Both the position numbers and the translations under genes were made by a program. DNA of 64,000 nt from positions 62,001-126,000 of the forward strand of contig NZ_SSOM01000055.1 of the NCBI RefSeq assembly GCF_029871235.1, read 5' to 3'. The notes beneath the pieces were generated by a model, which saw only the letters and a program-made list of their open reading frames with translations, was not told the origin of the DNA and searched no databases. Positions 9,615-19,338 of the stretch are shown here, one piece after another (within the stretch, counting starts at the first letter, position 1; each line of letters begins with the position of its first letter). Source of the stretch: Pseudomonas sp. BN411. GTDB taxonomy: Bacteria > Pseudomonadota > Gammaproteobacteria > Pseudomonadales > Pseudomonadaceae.

Positions 9615-9747
9615 TTTATGGCGCCTCAACTAATTCCATTAGATCTGTAGGACCTTTCCGAACCGTCTGTTCCGCTATCAAGAAGCGCCGCCCTCCTCCG
9701 CTACAGGGACCAGCAACACCCTTTTCGTCCCGGATCGGAGTAGACCC

Positions 9748-11373
9748 ATGTTCCTTCGCCAATTGCCCATCGCCTACCGCGCCGCCATCGGCTTCGCCAT
9801 CATCACCCTGATGCTGGTCGGCCTCGGTGGTTTCGCCCACAACCGCATGGAGGCCATCAACGAGGCCTCCACCGAGATCAGCGAAATCTGGCTCCCCAGC
9901 GTCGAGGCCTCCGGCCAGATGGCTCTGCTCATGGCCACTTTCCGCCTCAGCGAGATGAACCACGTTCTGGCCCAGGACAGCGACACCATGAATGCCCAGG
10001 AGCAACGCATGGACAAGCTGCTCGCCGAGCTTGCAACGGTGGAAAAGGCCTACCAGCCATTGCTGCAGCTGCCGGAGGAGAAGCAGTTGTTCGAGGAAGT
10101 ACTCAGCGCCAGCCGCGACTACATGAACAGCCACGAGGCCCTGCTGCAGCTGTCGCGCCAGAACGACACCGAACGCGCCTACGCGCTGATTCGTGGCGAG
10201 CAGTACCAGCGCTACGAAACCCTGTCACGTAGCCTCGCCGCATTGATCGACCTCGACCAAAGCCAGGCGCGGGAATCCAGCCGCCTCGGCGACGAAGTGG
10301 TGAGCGATGCCACCCGCTCCGTCGTGCTGGTCATGCTGCTGGCGGTCCTGGCCAGCATCGCCATCGCCTGGCTGCTGACCCAGAGCATCGTCGGCCCTAT
10401 CCGCGAAGCCATGCGCACCGCAGAACGGGTAGCCGGCGGCGATCTCACCGGTGAGCTGGACAGCACCGGCCGCGACGAACCCGCCCGGCTGATGCAGGCA
10501 CTGCAGTCCATGCGACAGTACCTGCGCGACACCATCGAACAGATCGGCCATTCCGCCACCCAGCTCGCCTCGGCAGCGGAAGAGCTCAATGCGGTGACCG
10601 AGGAAGGCAACCGCTCGCTGAACCGTCAACACGACGAGATCGAGATGGCCGCGACAGCGGTCAACCAGATGAGCGCGGCGGTGGAGGAAGTGGCGCGCAA
10701 TGCCGCCTCCGCTTCCGAGGCCGCCACCACGTCGGAAGGCGTCGCGCTCAGCGGCCGCGAACAGGTGGAGGAAACCGTCCAGGCCATTCGCGGCATGGGC
10801 GAGGAAGTCACCCGTTCCACGCACATGGTGGCGGACCTCGCCGAGCAGGCCCAGGGCATCGCCACTGTGCTGGACGTAATCCGTTCCATCGCCGAGCAGA
10901 CCAACCTGCTGGCCCTCAATGCCGCCATCGAGGCGGCCCGTGCAGGTGAACAGGGGCGCGGCTTCGCCGTGGTGGCCGATGAGGTACGCGCCCTCGCCCA
11001 CCGCACCCAGGAGTCGACCCGCGAGATCGAACAGATGATCGCCGCCATCCAGGCCGGCTCCGATGCAGCCGTCAGTGCCATGAACCAGAGCGATACCCAT
11101 GCGAGGGATATGGTCAAGTTGGCGGAAAGCGCCGGCCAGGCCCTACAGGAAATCGCCCGACAGGCCGGCGAGATCAACGAGCGTACCCTGGTGATCGCTA
11201 CCGCCGCCGAGCAGCAGGCCCAGGTGGCCCGCGAGGTAGACCGCAACCTGGTGAACATCCGCGATATCTCGGTGCAGACCTCGGCCGGCGCCAACCAGAC
11301 CTCCGCCGCCACTCATGAGTTGTCGCGCCTGGCGGTGGAGCTCAACGGCATGATCGCGCGCTTCGTGGTCTGA
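9748..11373 (+). CDS. Methyl-accepting chemotaxis protein
   Basis: 541 residues. TM1 at about 11-31, a periplasmic four-helix-bundle-type sensor rich in Glu/Ala/Leu, TM2 at about 191-211, HAMP, then a long coiled-coil signalling domain. Its hairpin tip at about 382-412 contains EQTNLLALNAAIEAARAGEQ and GRGFAVVADEVR, which bind CheA/CheW. The C-terminus (ARFVV) lacks a CheR/CheB tethering pentapeptide. Ligand unknown. The position after fabB matches PA1608. A GGAG site 7 bases before the ATG supports the start. Confidence 0.93.
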   Translation: MFLRQLPIAYRAAIGFAIITLMLVGLGGFAHNRMEAINEASTEISEIWLPSVEASGQMALLMATFRLSEMNHVLAQDSDTMNAQEQRMDKLLAELATVEKAYQPLLQLPEEKQLFEEVLSASRDYMNSHEALLQLSRQNDTERAYALIRGEQYQRYETLSRSLAALIDLDQSQARESSRLGDEVVSDATRSVVLVMLLAVLASIAIAWLLTQSIVGPIREAMRTAERVAGGDLTGELDSTGRDEPARLMQALQSMRQYLRDTIEQIGHSATQLASAAEELNAVTEEGNRSLNRQHDEIEMAATAVNQMSAAVEEVARNAASASEAATTSEGVALSGREQVEETVQAIRGMGEEVTRSTHMVADLAEQAQGIATVLDVIRSIAEQTNLLALNAAIEAARAGEQGRGFAVVADEVRALAHRTQESTREIEQMIAAIQAGSDAAVSAMNQSDTHARDMVKLAESAGQALQEIARQAGEINERTLVIATAAEQQAQVAREVDRNLVNIRDISVQTSAGANQTSAATHELSRLAVELNGMIARFVV

Positions 11374-11408
11374 CTTCCGAGCCCCGCCCTCCATCGCCAA
11401 ACATGAAA

Positions 11409-11431
11409 AAGGGCGCCACCAAGGCGCCCTT
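11409..11431. terminator. Bidirectional terminator
   Basis: AAGGGCGCC and GGCGCCCTT form a 9-base stem with a five-base loop, flanked by A- and T-runs, between the convergent chemoreceptor and methyltransferase genes. Confidence 0.85.
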
Positions 11432-11446
11432 CTCTGTTCCCGGCGA

Positions 11447-12220
11447 TCAGGCCGCTTCGCGGTCGCCCGCCGCCTTATCCCGCCCGCCAATGCGCGGCAG
11501 CAACATGGGCACCTGGTTCCGATAGTCCGCGTACTCCGGATGCGCCCGCAGCAGGTCGCGCTCTTCCAGCCGGATGGCGGCCAGGATGTAGATGCTGGTC
11601 AGCGCGGCGAACAGCAGGTGGGTCGCACTCATGGTCGGGGTGGCCCAGAAACACAGGAACCATCCCAGGTAGAGCGGGTGGCGCACCAGCTTGTAGGCTC
11701 CCGGCGTCTTGAACTCCAGCTCGGTGTAGGGCTTGCCAAGCAGGTTCAGCCAGACCTGGCGCACGCCGAACAAGTCGAAGTGGTTGATCAGCAGGGTGGC
11801 GTAGAACACCAGCGCCCAGCCGAATCCGAAGGTCGCGCCCATTACCAGACGGCCGGAGCGGTTCTCGATGTTCCAGATTTCACCGCCGAGCGGCTGCCAA
11901 TAGCTGTACAGCAGGATCAGCGCCAGGCTGGAGAACAGCACGTAGGTGCTGCGCTCAGCCGCTGGCGATACCCACTGGGTCCACCAGGCCTTGAAGGCCG
12001 GCCGGGCCATCAGGCTGTGCTGGACGGCGAAGATGGTCAGCAACAACACGTCGATTCCCAAGGCGGTCCAGAACGGCAGGCGCGGCTCGCCATCCAGGGT
12101 TCGTGGCGCGAACGGCAAGTTGGCGATGAAGCCGATGGAGTAGACGAAGGTGGCGAAGAAGATCAGGTAGCTGATCAGACCATAGGAAAAGATCGAAATG
12201 CGCTTGAAGTAGGTGAACAT
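11447..12220 (-). CDS. mddA: MddA-like methanethiol S-methyltransferase (membrane methyltransferase)
   Basis: 257 residues with about six hydrophobic segments, for example YGLISYLIFFATFVYSIGF near the N-terminus. The C-terminal motif YKLVRHPLYLGWFLCFWATP and the later RLEERDL with a carboxylate-rich tail are the NnrU/isoprenylcysteine-methyltransferase-type SAM-binding signature, and the FAVQHSLMARPAFKAWW and LLINHFDLFGVRQVW stretches resemble MddA. MddA methylates methanethiol with SAM to give dimethyl sulfide. AGGAG lies 6 bases before the ATG. It follows the large hybrid kinase gene by ~100 bases. The membrane methyltransferase fold is clear; the exact substrate is inferred from recalled similarity. 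Confidence 0.72.
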   Translation of the reverse strand: MFTYFKRISIFSYGLISYLIFFATFVYSIGFIANLPFAPRTLDGEPRLPFWTALGIDVLLLTIFAVQHSLMARPAFKAWWTQWVSPAAERSTYVLFSSLALILLYSYWQPLGGEIWNIENRSGRLVMGATFGFGWALVFYATLLINHFDLFGVRQVWLNLLGKPYTELEFKTPGAYKLVRHPLYLGWFLCFWATPTMSATHLLFAALTSIYILAAIRLEERDLLRAHPEYADYRNQVPMLLPRIGGRDKAAGDREAA

Positions 12221-12319
12221 GATGCGCTCCTGCCGGGGGTTCTGGTCGGCGGGATCGCTCCGCTCCGCCTTGGACACCAGCTTCGCCCCGGCCTGTATCA
12301 GCCCGATGGCTGAGAGCGC

Positions 12320-15142
12320 TCAGTTTGTTTCCACTTTGTATCCGCTCCTGGGGCTCTCCAGCCAAGCGTGCAACAGTTGGTGCAGGCGCTGCTGGTCCAG
12401 TGGCTTGGTCAGCAGAGCCTTGACGCCCTGTTGCTGCACTTCGCTCTCCAGCAGGGAGTCGCTGAAGCCGGTGTAGAGCACGATGGGCAGGTCGGCACGG
12501 GACGCCAGCAGGCGCCGCGCCAGTTGCAGTCCGGACAGGCGCGGCATGCTCTGGTCGAGGATGACGAAGTCCCAGGCGTAAGGATCGGCGCAGAGCGCCT
12601 GGCTGGCCTGCTCCGCATCGCAGTAGATGCCCGGCTCCAGCCCCCAGCCCTCCAGCAGTTCCCCCATGAACTCGGCCACCGTGGCATCGTCGTCCACTAC
12701 CGCAACACGGCCGCACAGGGCCGAGCGCAGGGGTGGCCGGGCGGCAATCGGCGCACTGGCCTCCTCCCCCTTCGCCGCCGGGCTGTGGGCCGGCATCAGC
12801 ACGCGGAAGGTGGCGCCCTGCTCCGGCGTGCTGTCCAGGTGAATATGGCCGCCGTACTCATGGACGATGCCGTGCACCATGGACAGCCCCATTCCGCTGC
12901 CCTGGCCCGTGGCCTTGGTGGAGAAGAACGGCTCGAAGATCTGCGCCCGCAACGCCGGCTCGATCCCCGGGCCGCTGTCGCTGACCGTCAGTGCCACGTA
13001 CCGGCCCTTGATCCGCTGCTGGCAGGAGGCGCAGACGCCCTCCAGCTCCTGCTGGCCCAGGCTCACCCGCAACTGGCCGACGCTGCCCATGGCATCGCGG
13101 GCATTGATGCAGAGGTTCATCAGCACCTGCTCCAGCTGCACCGGATCGGCCAGTACCCGTGGCAGGTCGTGGTCGAGTTGTACTTCCAGCTCCACCGTGG
13201 CCGGCAAGGTGGACTCCACCAGGCGAATGAAATCCCCCAGCAACAGATCCAGCGCGACCACCTGGGGCTTGCCACGGCTGCCCCGGCTGAAGGTGAGCAT
13301 CTGCTGGATCAGGTCGCGGGCCTTTTCCGCCGAACGCTGCACCCGCGACAGGTACTTGCCCAGGCGCTCGTCGCTGCCCTGCTCCGCCAGTTCCTGGGCC
13401 ATCACGGTGTAGCCCAGCATGCTGGTCAGCAGGTTGTTGAAGTCGTGGGCGATGCCCCCGGTGAGATGCCCGATGGCCTCCATGCGCTGGGCCTGGCGCA
13501 GTTGCTGCTCCAGGCGGGCGCGCTCCTCCTCGGCCTCGGTGCGCTCGGTGATGTCGCGCAGGTAGCAGATGAAACGCGGCCCCTCATCCCCCGGCACCTG
13601 GGTCAGGGCCAGTTCGGCGGTGAATTCGCGGCCGTCGGCACGCTGCGCCACCACCTCCATGCGTTTGCCGAGGAAGGCGCCGTGACCGGTCTGCAGGTAG
13701 TGCTCCAAGGCGTGCTCGTAGGCCTCGCGGAAGCGCGGCGGGATGATCAGCTTGAGCAACGAGTGCCCCAGCGCCTGCTCGCGACTGATACCGAAGCACT
13801 GCTCGGCGGCCGGGTTGAACGCCAGCACCCGCCCGGTCTCGTCCATGCTGATGAAGCAATCCAGGGCGGTATTGGTGATGGCGCGGTACTGCATCTCGCT
13901 GGCGCGCAGGGCCTGTTCGGCCTCCTTGCGCTGGGTGATCTCGCGGGTGATGCCGAGGATGCGGTCGATGCCGCCGATGGCCACACGCTTGAGCAGCACT
14001 TCGTCCCAGTGCAGGCTGCCGTCACGGTTGCGCCGGTGCCATTCGAAGCGCTGCACCTGGCCGGCAGCCGCACGCGCCAGGTAGCCGGCCGCCTCCTTGC
14101 CGGTATAGGGCGCGTAGCCGGCGCTGAAGGCATCGATGTCCAGCTTGAGCATTTCCTCGTAGCTGTAACCGTAGGCACGGCAGGCCTTGGGGTTGACGTC
14201 CACCAGGGCGCCGCTCTCGATGTCATGGACGAAGATGGCGTCCTCGGAGGTATCGAAGATCGCCCGGTAGCTGGCTTCCGCCTCCAGCCGCTCGATTTCC
14301 GCCGCTGCCCGTACCGAGAAGATGCGCAGCACCGATTCCACCTTGTCGCGGTCCGACATCGGCCCCAGCCGGCCGGCGGCGATCAGGCCCAGCGGCCGGC
14401 CATCGCTGGCGAACAGCGGGTAGCCCGCGTAGCTGTCGACGCCAAAGGCAGCCAGCACCTCGTCTGTGGGGTAGGAACTGCGCAGGTCGCGGGGCACGAA
14501 GTGGAAGCTGCGTCCGAACACCTCGGCGCAGGGCGTGCCTTTGAGGGAGTAGGTGGCGTTCTCGTGCAACGTCCCGCCGTAGTAGAGGGCCAGGGTGGTG
14601 AGGCTTTGCGGCCCTTCGTCGCTGATGCGGCTGACGAAGGCGAAATCGGCGTTCAGCGAACGCACCATGTAGCGGGCGATTGCCTCGAACACCTCGTTTC
14701 CTGTGGCGGCAGACACACCCAGGGCCACGAAGCGCAGCACCTCTTCCAGGCTCTTGCGGGAACTGATGTCGGTAGAGATGCCGCAGATGGCGCTGACCCG
14801 GCCGTCGCCATCGAAGAGCGGGAACTTGTTCGACAGATAGGTGCGGATGCTGCCGCCCATGGGCACCTGCTCCTCGAACTCCAGTTCATGACCGAGCTGG
14901 ATCACCCTCAGGTCGTTGGCGCGCAGTACGTCGGCGATTTCCGGGGGAAAGAACTCGTGGTCGGTGTGCCCCAGCACCCGATCGGCGCGGACCTTGAACA
15001 AGCGCTCGAAGGCCCGGTTGACCAGCACCAGGCGGCCGTCGAGGTCCTTCACGTAGATCACCGCACTGCTGCTGTCGACGATCTGCCGCAAGCGATGCTC
15101 TTCAGCGCTGATGGCAAAGCGGCTGGTCAGGGGCTGGCTCAC
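12320..15142 (-). CDS. Soluble PAS-GAF-PAS-PAS hybrid histidine kinase
   Basis: 940 residues with no transmembrane segment. Order: PAS at about 15-130, GAF at ~150-300, PAS ([20 protein letters not shown]) with a PAC segment, PAS ([20 protein letters not shown]), HisKA with His566 ([17 protein letters not shown], the HDFNN type), HATPase, and a receiver with Asp863 ([13 protein letters not shown]). It probably reads an internal redox or small-molecule signal. A GTG start ([10 protein letters not shown]) is chosen because GGAGG lies 8 bases upstream and the earlier 58 codons run through a palindromic repeat. An OmpR-type regulator gene lies 228 bases upstream on the same strand and may be its partner. 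Confidence 0.85.
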   Translation of the reverse strand: MSQPLTSRFAISAEEHRLRQIVDSSSAVIYVKDLDGRLVLVNRAFERLFKVRADRVLGHTDHEFFPPEIADVLRANDLRVIQLGHELEFEEQVPMGGSIRTYLSNKFPLFDGDGRVSAICGISTDISSRKSLEEVLRFVALGVSAATGNEVFEAIARYMVRSLNADFAFVSRISDEGPQSLTTLALYYGGTLHENATYSLKGTPCAEVFGRSFHFVPRDLRSSYPTDEVLAAFGVDSYAGYPLFASDGRPLGLIAAGRLGPMSDRDKVESVLRIFSVRAAAEIERLEAEASYRAIFDTSEDAIFVHDIESGALVDVNPKACRAYGYSYEEMLKLDIDAFSAGYAPYTGKEAAGYLARAAAGQVQRFEWHRRNRDGSLHWDEVLLKRVAIGGIDRILGITREITQRKEAEQALRASEMQYRAITNTALDCFISMDETGRVLAFNPAAEQCFGISREQALGHSLLKLIIPPRFREAYEHALEHYLQTGHGAFLGKRMEVVAQRADGREFTAELALTQVPGDEGPRFICYLRDITERTEAEEERARLEQQLRQAQRMEAIGHLTGGIAHDFNNLLTSMLGYTVMAQELAEQGSDERLGKYLSRVQRSAEKARDLIQQMLTFSRGSRGKPQVVALDLLLGDFIRLVESTLPATVELEVQLDHDLPRVLADPVQLEQVLMNLCINARDAMGSVGQLRVSLGQQELEGVCASCQQRIKGRYVALTVSDSGPGIEPALRAQIFEPFFSTKATGQGSGMGLSMVHGIVHEYGGHIHLDSTPEQGATFRVLMPAHSPAAKGEEASAPIAARPPLRSALCGRVAVVDDDATVAEFMGELLEGWGLEPGIYCDAEQASQALCADPYAWDFVILDQSMPRLSGLQLARRLLASRADLPIVLYTGFSDSLLESEVQQQGVKALLTKPLDQQRLHQLLHAWLESPRSGYKVETN

Positions 15143-15272
15143 CGTAAGGCCCTCCGGGGTTGGCGGACTTGCCTGAGTATAGAGACAGCCCACCCCGGCC
15201 CGGGGAAACCCCGAGGCCATTGAAACAATTGAAACAAAGAGCTGACGTGGGGCGAATTTAGTGTTGTAACCC

Positions 15273-15328
15273 GTAGGAGCTGGCTTGCCAGCGAATGGCC
15301 CCTTTTTCGCTAGCAAGCTAGCTCCTAC
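15273..15328. repeat. REP-type palindrome (GTAGGAGCTGGCTTGCCAGC family)
   Basis: The arm GTAGGAGCTGGCTTGCCAGC followed by GAA, and an inverted arm TTCGCTAGCAAGCTAGCTCC followed by TAC, face each other over 10 bases. This is a common Pseudomonas REP core. It lies between the regulator gene and the hybrid kinase gene. Confidence 0.8.
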
Positions 15329-15370
15329 AAGGCTCCTAGATCGATGAATTCGCCCCTACAGCCTTACGCT

Positions 15371-16090
15371 TCAGCCCGGCACGAACATGTAGCCCACACC
15401 ACGCACGGTGCGGATGATCTGCGGCTTGTCCGGGTCCTGTTCCAGCTTGCGACGCAGGCGGGCGATACGGATGTCGATGGAACGGTCGAAGGGATTCCAG
15501 TCGCGGTGCTGGGTGAGGTTCAGCAACTGGTCGCGGGACAGCGGCCGGTTGGGGCGCTGGGCGAAGGCCTGGAGCAGGTCGAACTCCATGGCGGTCAGGG
15601 GAATTTCCTCGCCCGAGGCGTCGAACAGCTGGCGGCTCTGCAGGTCGAGGCGGCACAGACCGAGTTGCAGGCAAGGGCTGTCGTTGTCCGCGACAGGCTG
15701 GGCGGCTGGTGCCGGATTGCGGCGATAGCGCCGCAGCACGGTCTTGAGCCGAGCCAGCAACTCGCGCGGGTCGAAGGGTTTGGCCAGATAATCATCGGCC
15801 CCGACTTCCAGGCCGACGATACGGTCCAGCGGCGTGCCGGCGCCGGACACCATGATCACCGGCAGGTCGTGATGTTCGCGCAGGTAACGCGCCAGGCTCA
15901 GGCCGTCCTCGCCCGGCAGCCCCACGTCCAGCAGCACCAGGTCGGGCAGCGCCTCGGCCAGCCGCGCACGCAGCTGGCCGCTGTCGGCCACGGCCTGGAC
16001 CTGATAACCCTGGCCGCCGAGGTAATCCAGCAGCATTTCGCGGATTGCCTCGTCGTCGTCCACCACCAGGATGCTGATCTGTTCGGCCAT
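15371..16090 (-). CDS. OmpR/PhoB-family response regulator
   Basis: 239 residues. The receiver holds the acidic pair at residues 11-13 (VVDDDEA), phospho-acceptor Asp55 (LVLLDVGLPGEDGL) and the KPF lysine motif. A linker of ~20 residues leads to a winged-helix DNA-binding domain ending IIRTVRGVGYMFVPG. It is a DNA-binding transcription factor. It has no classic membrane kinase beside it; the nearest candidate partner is the soluble hybrid kinase downstream. Targets unknown. Confidence 0.9.
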   Translation of the reverse strand: MAEQISILVVDDDEAIREMLLDYLGGQGYQVQAVADSGQLRARLAEALPDLVLLDVGLPGEDGLSLARYLREHHDLPVIMVSGAGTPLDRIVGLEVGADDYLAKPFDPRELLARLKTVLRRYRRNPAPAAQPVADNDSPCLQLGLCRLDLQSRQLFDASGEEIPLTAMEFDLLQAFAQRPNRPLSRDQLLNLTQHRDWNPFDRSIDIRIARLRRKLEQDPDKPQIIRTVRGVGYMFVPG

Positions 16091-16155
16091 GGGCCCGCGC
16101 CTCGCGCCTGCTTCAGACCCAGCGACTATAGCGCGCCATTACGACGCACGCGGGA

Positions 16156-16620
16156 TCAGCGAACGGTGAAACTCTGGCGGGCCAGCAGGCGGTCGCCCTG
16201 GAAGACCATGAATTGCCACTCGCCCGGCACCACTTCGTAGTGCTCGGTGAACTCGAAGGCCATCACGTCGGTGGGGGCACCCGGTGCCATCTTCTGCTCC
16301 ACGACGAACTTGTCGTGGCGCTTGCCGTCCGGACTGACTACGCCGGGGGTGAGGTAAAGCAGGGTCAGCGGGGTGTCCTTTTCCTGCTTGCCGACCAGGG
16401 TGTAGCGCATGCCGAACTTGGTGCCCAGCTTGGCCGGGATTTCGTCGGTCGGCTGGATCGTCTGGTTGCTGCGGGTCAGCACGCGCTCGCCCGGCTGGTA
16501 GTCCTGGTACTGGGATTCGAAGATGCCGTATTCCACCGGACCTTCCACGCGCACGTCAGCCAGGGCAACGCCGGAAGCCAGGCCGAGGGCCACGAGTGCT
16601 GTCATTCGAAAGGGGATCAT
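16156..16620 (-). CDS. DUF3859 exported protein
   Basis: 154 residues with a Sec signal peptide (MIPFRMTALVALGLASGVALA, cleavage likely after ALA). The mature part starts VRVEGPVEYGIFESQYQDY and is beta-rich, with paired statements of a force-like or coat-like Ig domain (YEVVPGEWQFMVFQGDRLL). This matches what I recall of DUF3859 proteins, whose function is unknown. No operon partner is obvious; the amidohydrolase gene ends 63 bases upstream on the same strand. Confidence 0.7.
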   Translation of the reverse strand: MIPFRMTALVALGLASGVALADVRVEGPVEYGIFESQYQDYQPGERVLTRSNQTIQPTDEIPAKLGTKFGMRYTLVGKQEKDTPLTLLYLTPGVVSPDGKRHDKFVVEQKMAPGAPTDVMAFEFTEHYEVVPGEWQFMVFQGDRLLARQSFTVR

Positions 16621-16683
16621 GTCGCGCTCCTTGTTTGCGGTGGCGCGAGGTTATGACGCGGTCATGACAACCTCGTGACAGGC

Positions 16684-17706
16684 TCACTGCGCTGCGGCAT
16701 TCCCCTGTTTTCGGGGCAGCACGGCGAGGAAATTGTCCCGCGCTACCTGGCGCGCCACCGGCTCCGGCAAGGCATCGAGGAAGGGTCGGTAGGCTGACAG
16801 GTAATCCCCCAGCCCATCGAAGCGACCCACTACATCCGAGCCCAGCATGAAGCGCTCCGGATGGCGCTCCACCAGTGCCAGCCAGCGGCGATCCGGTTTG
16901 CCGTCGGCGTCCAGCAGGTAGGGTTCCAGCACGCTCCAGGAGAGGTCGATGTAGAGGTTGGGGTAGTCCGCCAGCAGGCGTTCCAGGGTGGGCAGGAGGA
17001 AATCCAGCTTCGTCTGGTGGCGGTGGATTTCCATGCTGGAGCCGGCGTGGGCCCAAATGAAGCGCACATGGGGATGGTTGCGCAGCGGTTCTTCCACCTC
17101 CTGCAGGAACAGCGGATTGCGTTCGCGCTTGGAGGTGATGTTGGAGTGCAGCAGCACCGGCAGGTCGTATTCGGCGGCCAGGTGATAGATGCGGCCCATG
17201 GCCTCGTTGTTGGCCCGTGGCGTGTCGCCGTCGATCAGGGCGGTGAGGTCGTCGTGGCGGGTGAAGACTTCGCCAATCCCCTGCCAGAGCCCCGGGTCCA
17301 GCTCCAGCATGCGGCGGATATGGGCATCGGAGTTCTTGTCGTTGGGATTGAAGCCGCTGAGAAAGGGATGGAAGCGCTTGCGTTGTTCGTCCGGCAGTTG
17401 CTTGACCGCAGCGGCCACCAGCACGTCGGTGGCGCTGTACCAGTAGGCATCGGCGTCGTCGCCGGCGTAGTAGCGCGGGCGCTTGGGTTCGTCCTCGTGC
17501 CACTTCTTGGCCACCGGAATGCCGGAAATCATCACATGGTCGATGCCGCCCTTGTCCATCGCTTGCAACAGGGCCTGCATACCGTCGCTTTCCTGGAAGA
17601 AATCCACGTAATGCAAATGGGCGTCGCTGTAGCGGTAATCGCGCGCTTCGCCGGGAATCGCCAGCACCAGCAGGAGCGCGGCGAGACTGGTCTTCAGTCG
17701 ATACAA
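16684..17706 (-). CDS. Exported amidohydrolase-family metallohydrolase
   Basis: 340 residues. A signal peptide (SLAALLLVLAIPGEA) suggests export to the periplasm. The HxH metal motif is His30/His32 (YSDAHLHYVDFF). Later metal or catalytic positions include VLLHSN, FIWAHAGSSMEIHRH and LGSDVVG, giving an amidohydrolase-2 TIM barrel. The start is TTG, supported by GGAGG 7 bases upstream. The substrate is unknown. It is divergent from the OsmC-like gene. Confidence 0.82.
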   Translation of the reverse strand: MYRLKTSLAALLLVLAIPGEARDYRYSDAHLHYVDFFQESDGMQALLQAMDKGGIDHVMISGIPVAKKWHEDEPKRPRYYAGDDADAYWYSATDVLVAAAVKQLPDEQRKRFHPFLSGFNPNDKNSDAHIRRMLELDPGLWQGIGEVFTRHDDLTALIDGDTPRANNEAMGRIYHLAAEYDLPVLLHSNITSKRERNPLFLQEVEEPLRNHPHVRFIWAHAGSSMEIHRHQTKLDFLLPTLERLLADYPNLYIDLSWSVLEPYLLDADGKPDRRWLALVERHPERFMLGSDVVGRFDGLGDYLSAYRPFLDALPEPVARQVARDNFLAVLPRKQGNAAAQ

Positions 17707-17844
17707 GGCTCGTCCTCCGGGATGGGTGAGTGACCTTGGACCGACATCGCAATGGCTGTGTTCAACACCACAAGCCGCTGCCCGGTCGCCAGCCTTTGCG
17801 CTAGCCTAGCGGGACTCAATCGCTCACTGGCCAGGAGGCCCTCG

Positions 17845-18264
17845 ATGACTATCCGTCTCACCCGTGATTCCGCCACCGGCACTCGCCAGCGCATCGAACT
17901 GGACGGCAAGGCACCGCTGTTCACCGACCTGCCGACGGACCTTGGCGGTGCCGGTGCGGACCCGGAGCCCCATGACTACTTCGATGCCGCCCTGGGCAGC
18001 TGCAAGGCCCTGACCGTCACCTACTACGCGCAGAAGAACGGCATTCCGCTGACCGGCGTGGACGTCGAGGTGAACCGCGACGACAGCGAAGAACGCAAGG
18101 GACACTACCGCCTGGACGTGAAGCTGACCCTGCGCGGCCCCCTCAGCGACGAACAACGCGCCACCCTGCTGCGCATCGCCGACAAGTGCCCGGTGCACAA
18201 GCTGATGACCCAGGTGGAAGTGAGCATCGAAACGCGCCTCGCCGAAGGCAACTTCAGCCAGTGA
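17845..18264 (+). CDS. OsmC-family peroxiredoxin-like protein
   Basis: 139 residues. The two family cysteines are Cys53 (ALGSCKALTVTYYAQ) and Cys115 (IADKCPVHKL), in the arrangement used by Ohr/OsmC proteins to reduce organic peroxides; the YhfA-like subgroup fits best. AGGAGG lies before the ATG at 17845; in-frame sequence upstream has no protein character. The pirin gene follows after 20 bases, so the two are probably co-transcribed, which suggests an oxidative-stress setting. Confidence 0.88.
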   Translation: MTIRLTRDSATGTRQRIELDGKAPLFTDLPTDLGGAGADPEPHDYFDAALGSCKALTVTYYAQKNGIPLTGVDVEVNRDDSEERKGHYRLDVKLTLRGPLSDEQRATLLRIADKCPVHKLMTQVEVSIETRLAEGNFSQ

Positions 18265-18284
18265 CCTGCGCAGGAAGTCCGAGC

Positions 18285-19145
18285 ATGAACATTCTCACCA
18301 TCCGCCCGCGCGCCGAAGAGGTCGCCGGGCAACCGATTCTCCGTCCGCTGCCCTCGGCCCAGTGCCGAAGTGTCGGCCCCTTCGTGTTCTTCGACCACAT
18401 GCTGGAGGCGGACTACGCCCCCGGTGCGGGAATGGACGTGCGCCAGCATCCGCATATCGGCCTCTCCACCCTCACCTACCTGTTCGAGGGCGAACTGCAG
18501 CACAAGGACAGCCTGGGTTCGGACCAACTGGTGAAGCCGGGTGACGTCAGTTGGATGACCGCCGGACGCGGCGTCGCCCATGTCGAGCGCACCCCGGCCA
18601 ACCTTGTGGCCAGCGGTTCCCGTGCCCATGGCCTGCAGGTTTGGCTCGCCTTGCCGAAGGAACTGGAAGACTGCGAGCCCAGCTACAGCCATCACCCGGC
18701 CGCCAGTCTGCCGACCCAGGACGCCCTCGGCGTGCGCATCCGCCTGATCGCCGGCAACGGCTTCTGCCTGGAATCCCCGGTACCGGTGCTCTCCCCTACC
18801 CTCTATGCCGACCTGCAACTGGAGGCTGGTGCCACCCTGACCATCCCCTGCGAGCATCCGCAGCGGGCGCTCTACCTGCTGGAAGGTGAAGCACTGCTGG
18901 ACGACCAGCCGCTGGAACCACGCAGCCTGGTGGTGCTACCGGAAGGCGTGGAGTTCGTGCTTTCTGCCTGCAGCGGCTGCCAGTTGGTGATGATCGGTGG
19001 CGCACCGCTGGACGGCCCGAGGCGGATGAACTGGAATTTCGTGTCCAGCAGCCCGGAGCTGATCGACCAGGCCCGCAGCCGCTGGGCAACCGGCGACTGG
19101 CCTGTGGTGCCGGGGGAAACCAGCCGGATCGAATTGCCGCGCTGA
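18285..19145 (+). CDS. Pirin family protein
   Basis: 286 residues, normal length. Two cupin halves; the N-terminal one carries the metal-binding histidines in RQHPHIGLSTLTYLFEGELQ and the GRGVAHVER motif. Pirins include quercetinase-like dioxygenases and redox-sensing cofactors; neither role is fixed by the sequence. The start at ATG (MNILTIRPR) follows an AGGAAG site. It is the second gene after the OsmC-like gene. Confidence 0.9.
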   Translation: MNILTIRPRAEEVAGQPILRPLPSAQCRSVGPFVFFDHMLEADYAPGAGMDVRQHPHIGLSTLTYLFEGELQHKDSLGSDQLVKPGDVSWMTAGRGVAHVERTPANLVASGSRAHGLQVWLALPKELEDCEPSYSHHPAASLPTQDALGVRIRLIAGNGFCLESPVPVLSPTLYADLQLEAGATLTIPCEHPQRALYLLEGEALLDDQPLEPRSLVVLPEGVEFVLSACSGCQLVMIGGAPLDGPRRMNWNFVSSSPELIDQARSRWATGDWPVVPGETSRIELPR

Positions 19146-19188
19146 TGGTGTGGGGGCGAATTCATTCGCCAGGCGGGACCTAGTTCCG

Positions 19189-19219
19189 CCGTAGGTTGGC
19201 GCTGAGCGCCAACCTACGG
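19189..19219. repeat. 31-base perfect palindrome
   Basis: CCGTAGGTTGGCGC, TGA, GCGCCAACCTACGG: 14-base arms around three bases, 43 bases after the pirin stop. The shape matches the GTAGG...CCTAC repeats near position 1150 but the core differs. It may also end transcription. Confidence 0.7.
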
Positions 19220-19250
19220 ACTGTGGGTAGGGAGTGATTGAGCGCTTTTC

Positions 19251-19323
19251 TGTGGGGGCGATTTTAATCGCGAAAGGGTATGGCACCGAGCCCTGGCCAA
19301 ATTCGCGAATGAATTCGCTCCGA
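19251..19323. repeat. REP-like imperfect inverted repeat (GGGGCGATT/GAATTCGCTCC type)
   Basis: GTGGGGGCGATTTTAATCGC is followed about 30 bases later by TTCGCGAATGAATTCGCTCC. The same building blocks appear at 19150-19169 and at 58567-58603. It lies between the convergent pirin and hydrolase genes. Confidence 0.6.
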
Positions 19324-19338
19324 CAAACGGCGTGAAGC

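Noticed and set aside
12368-15223. A 951-codon open frame on the plus strand opposite the large hybrid kinase gene
   Set aside because: High third-position GC removes stops from the opposite strand. The translation has no domains or signals, while the minus-strand frame has clear PAS, GAF, kinase and receiver motifs.
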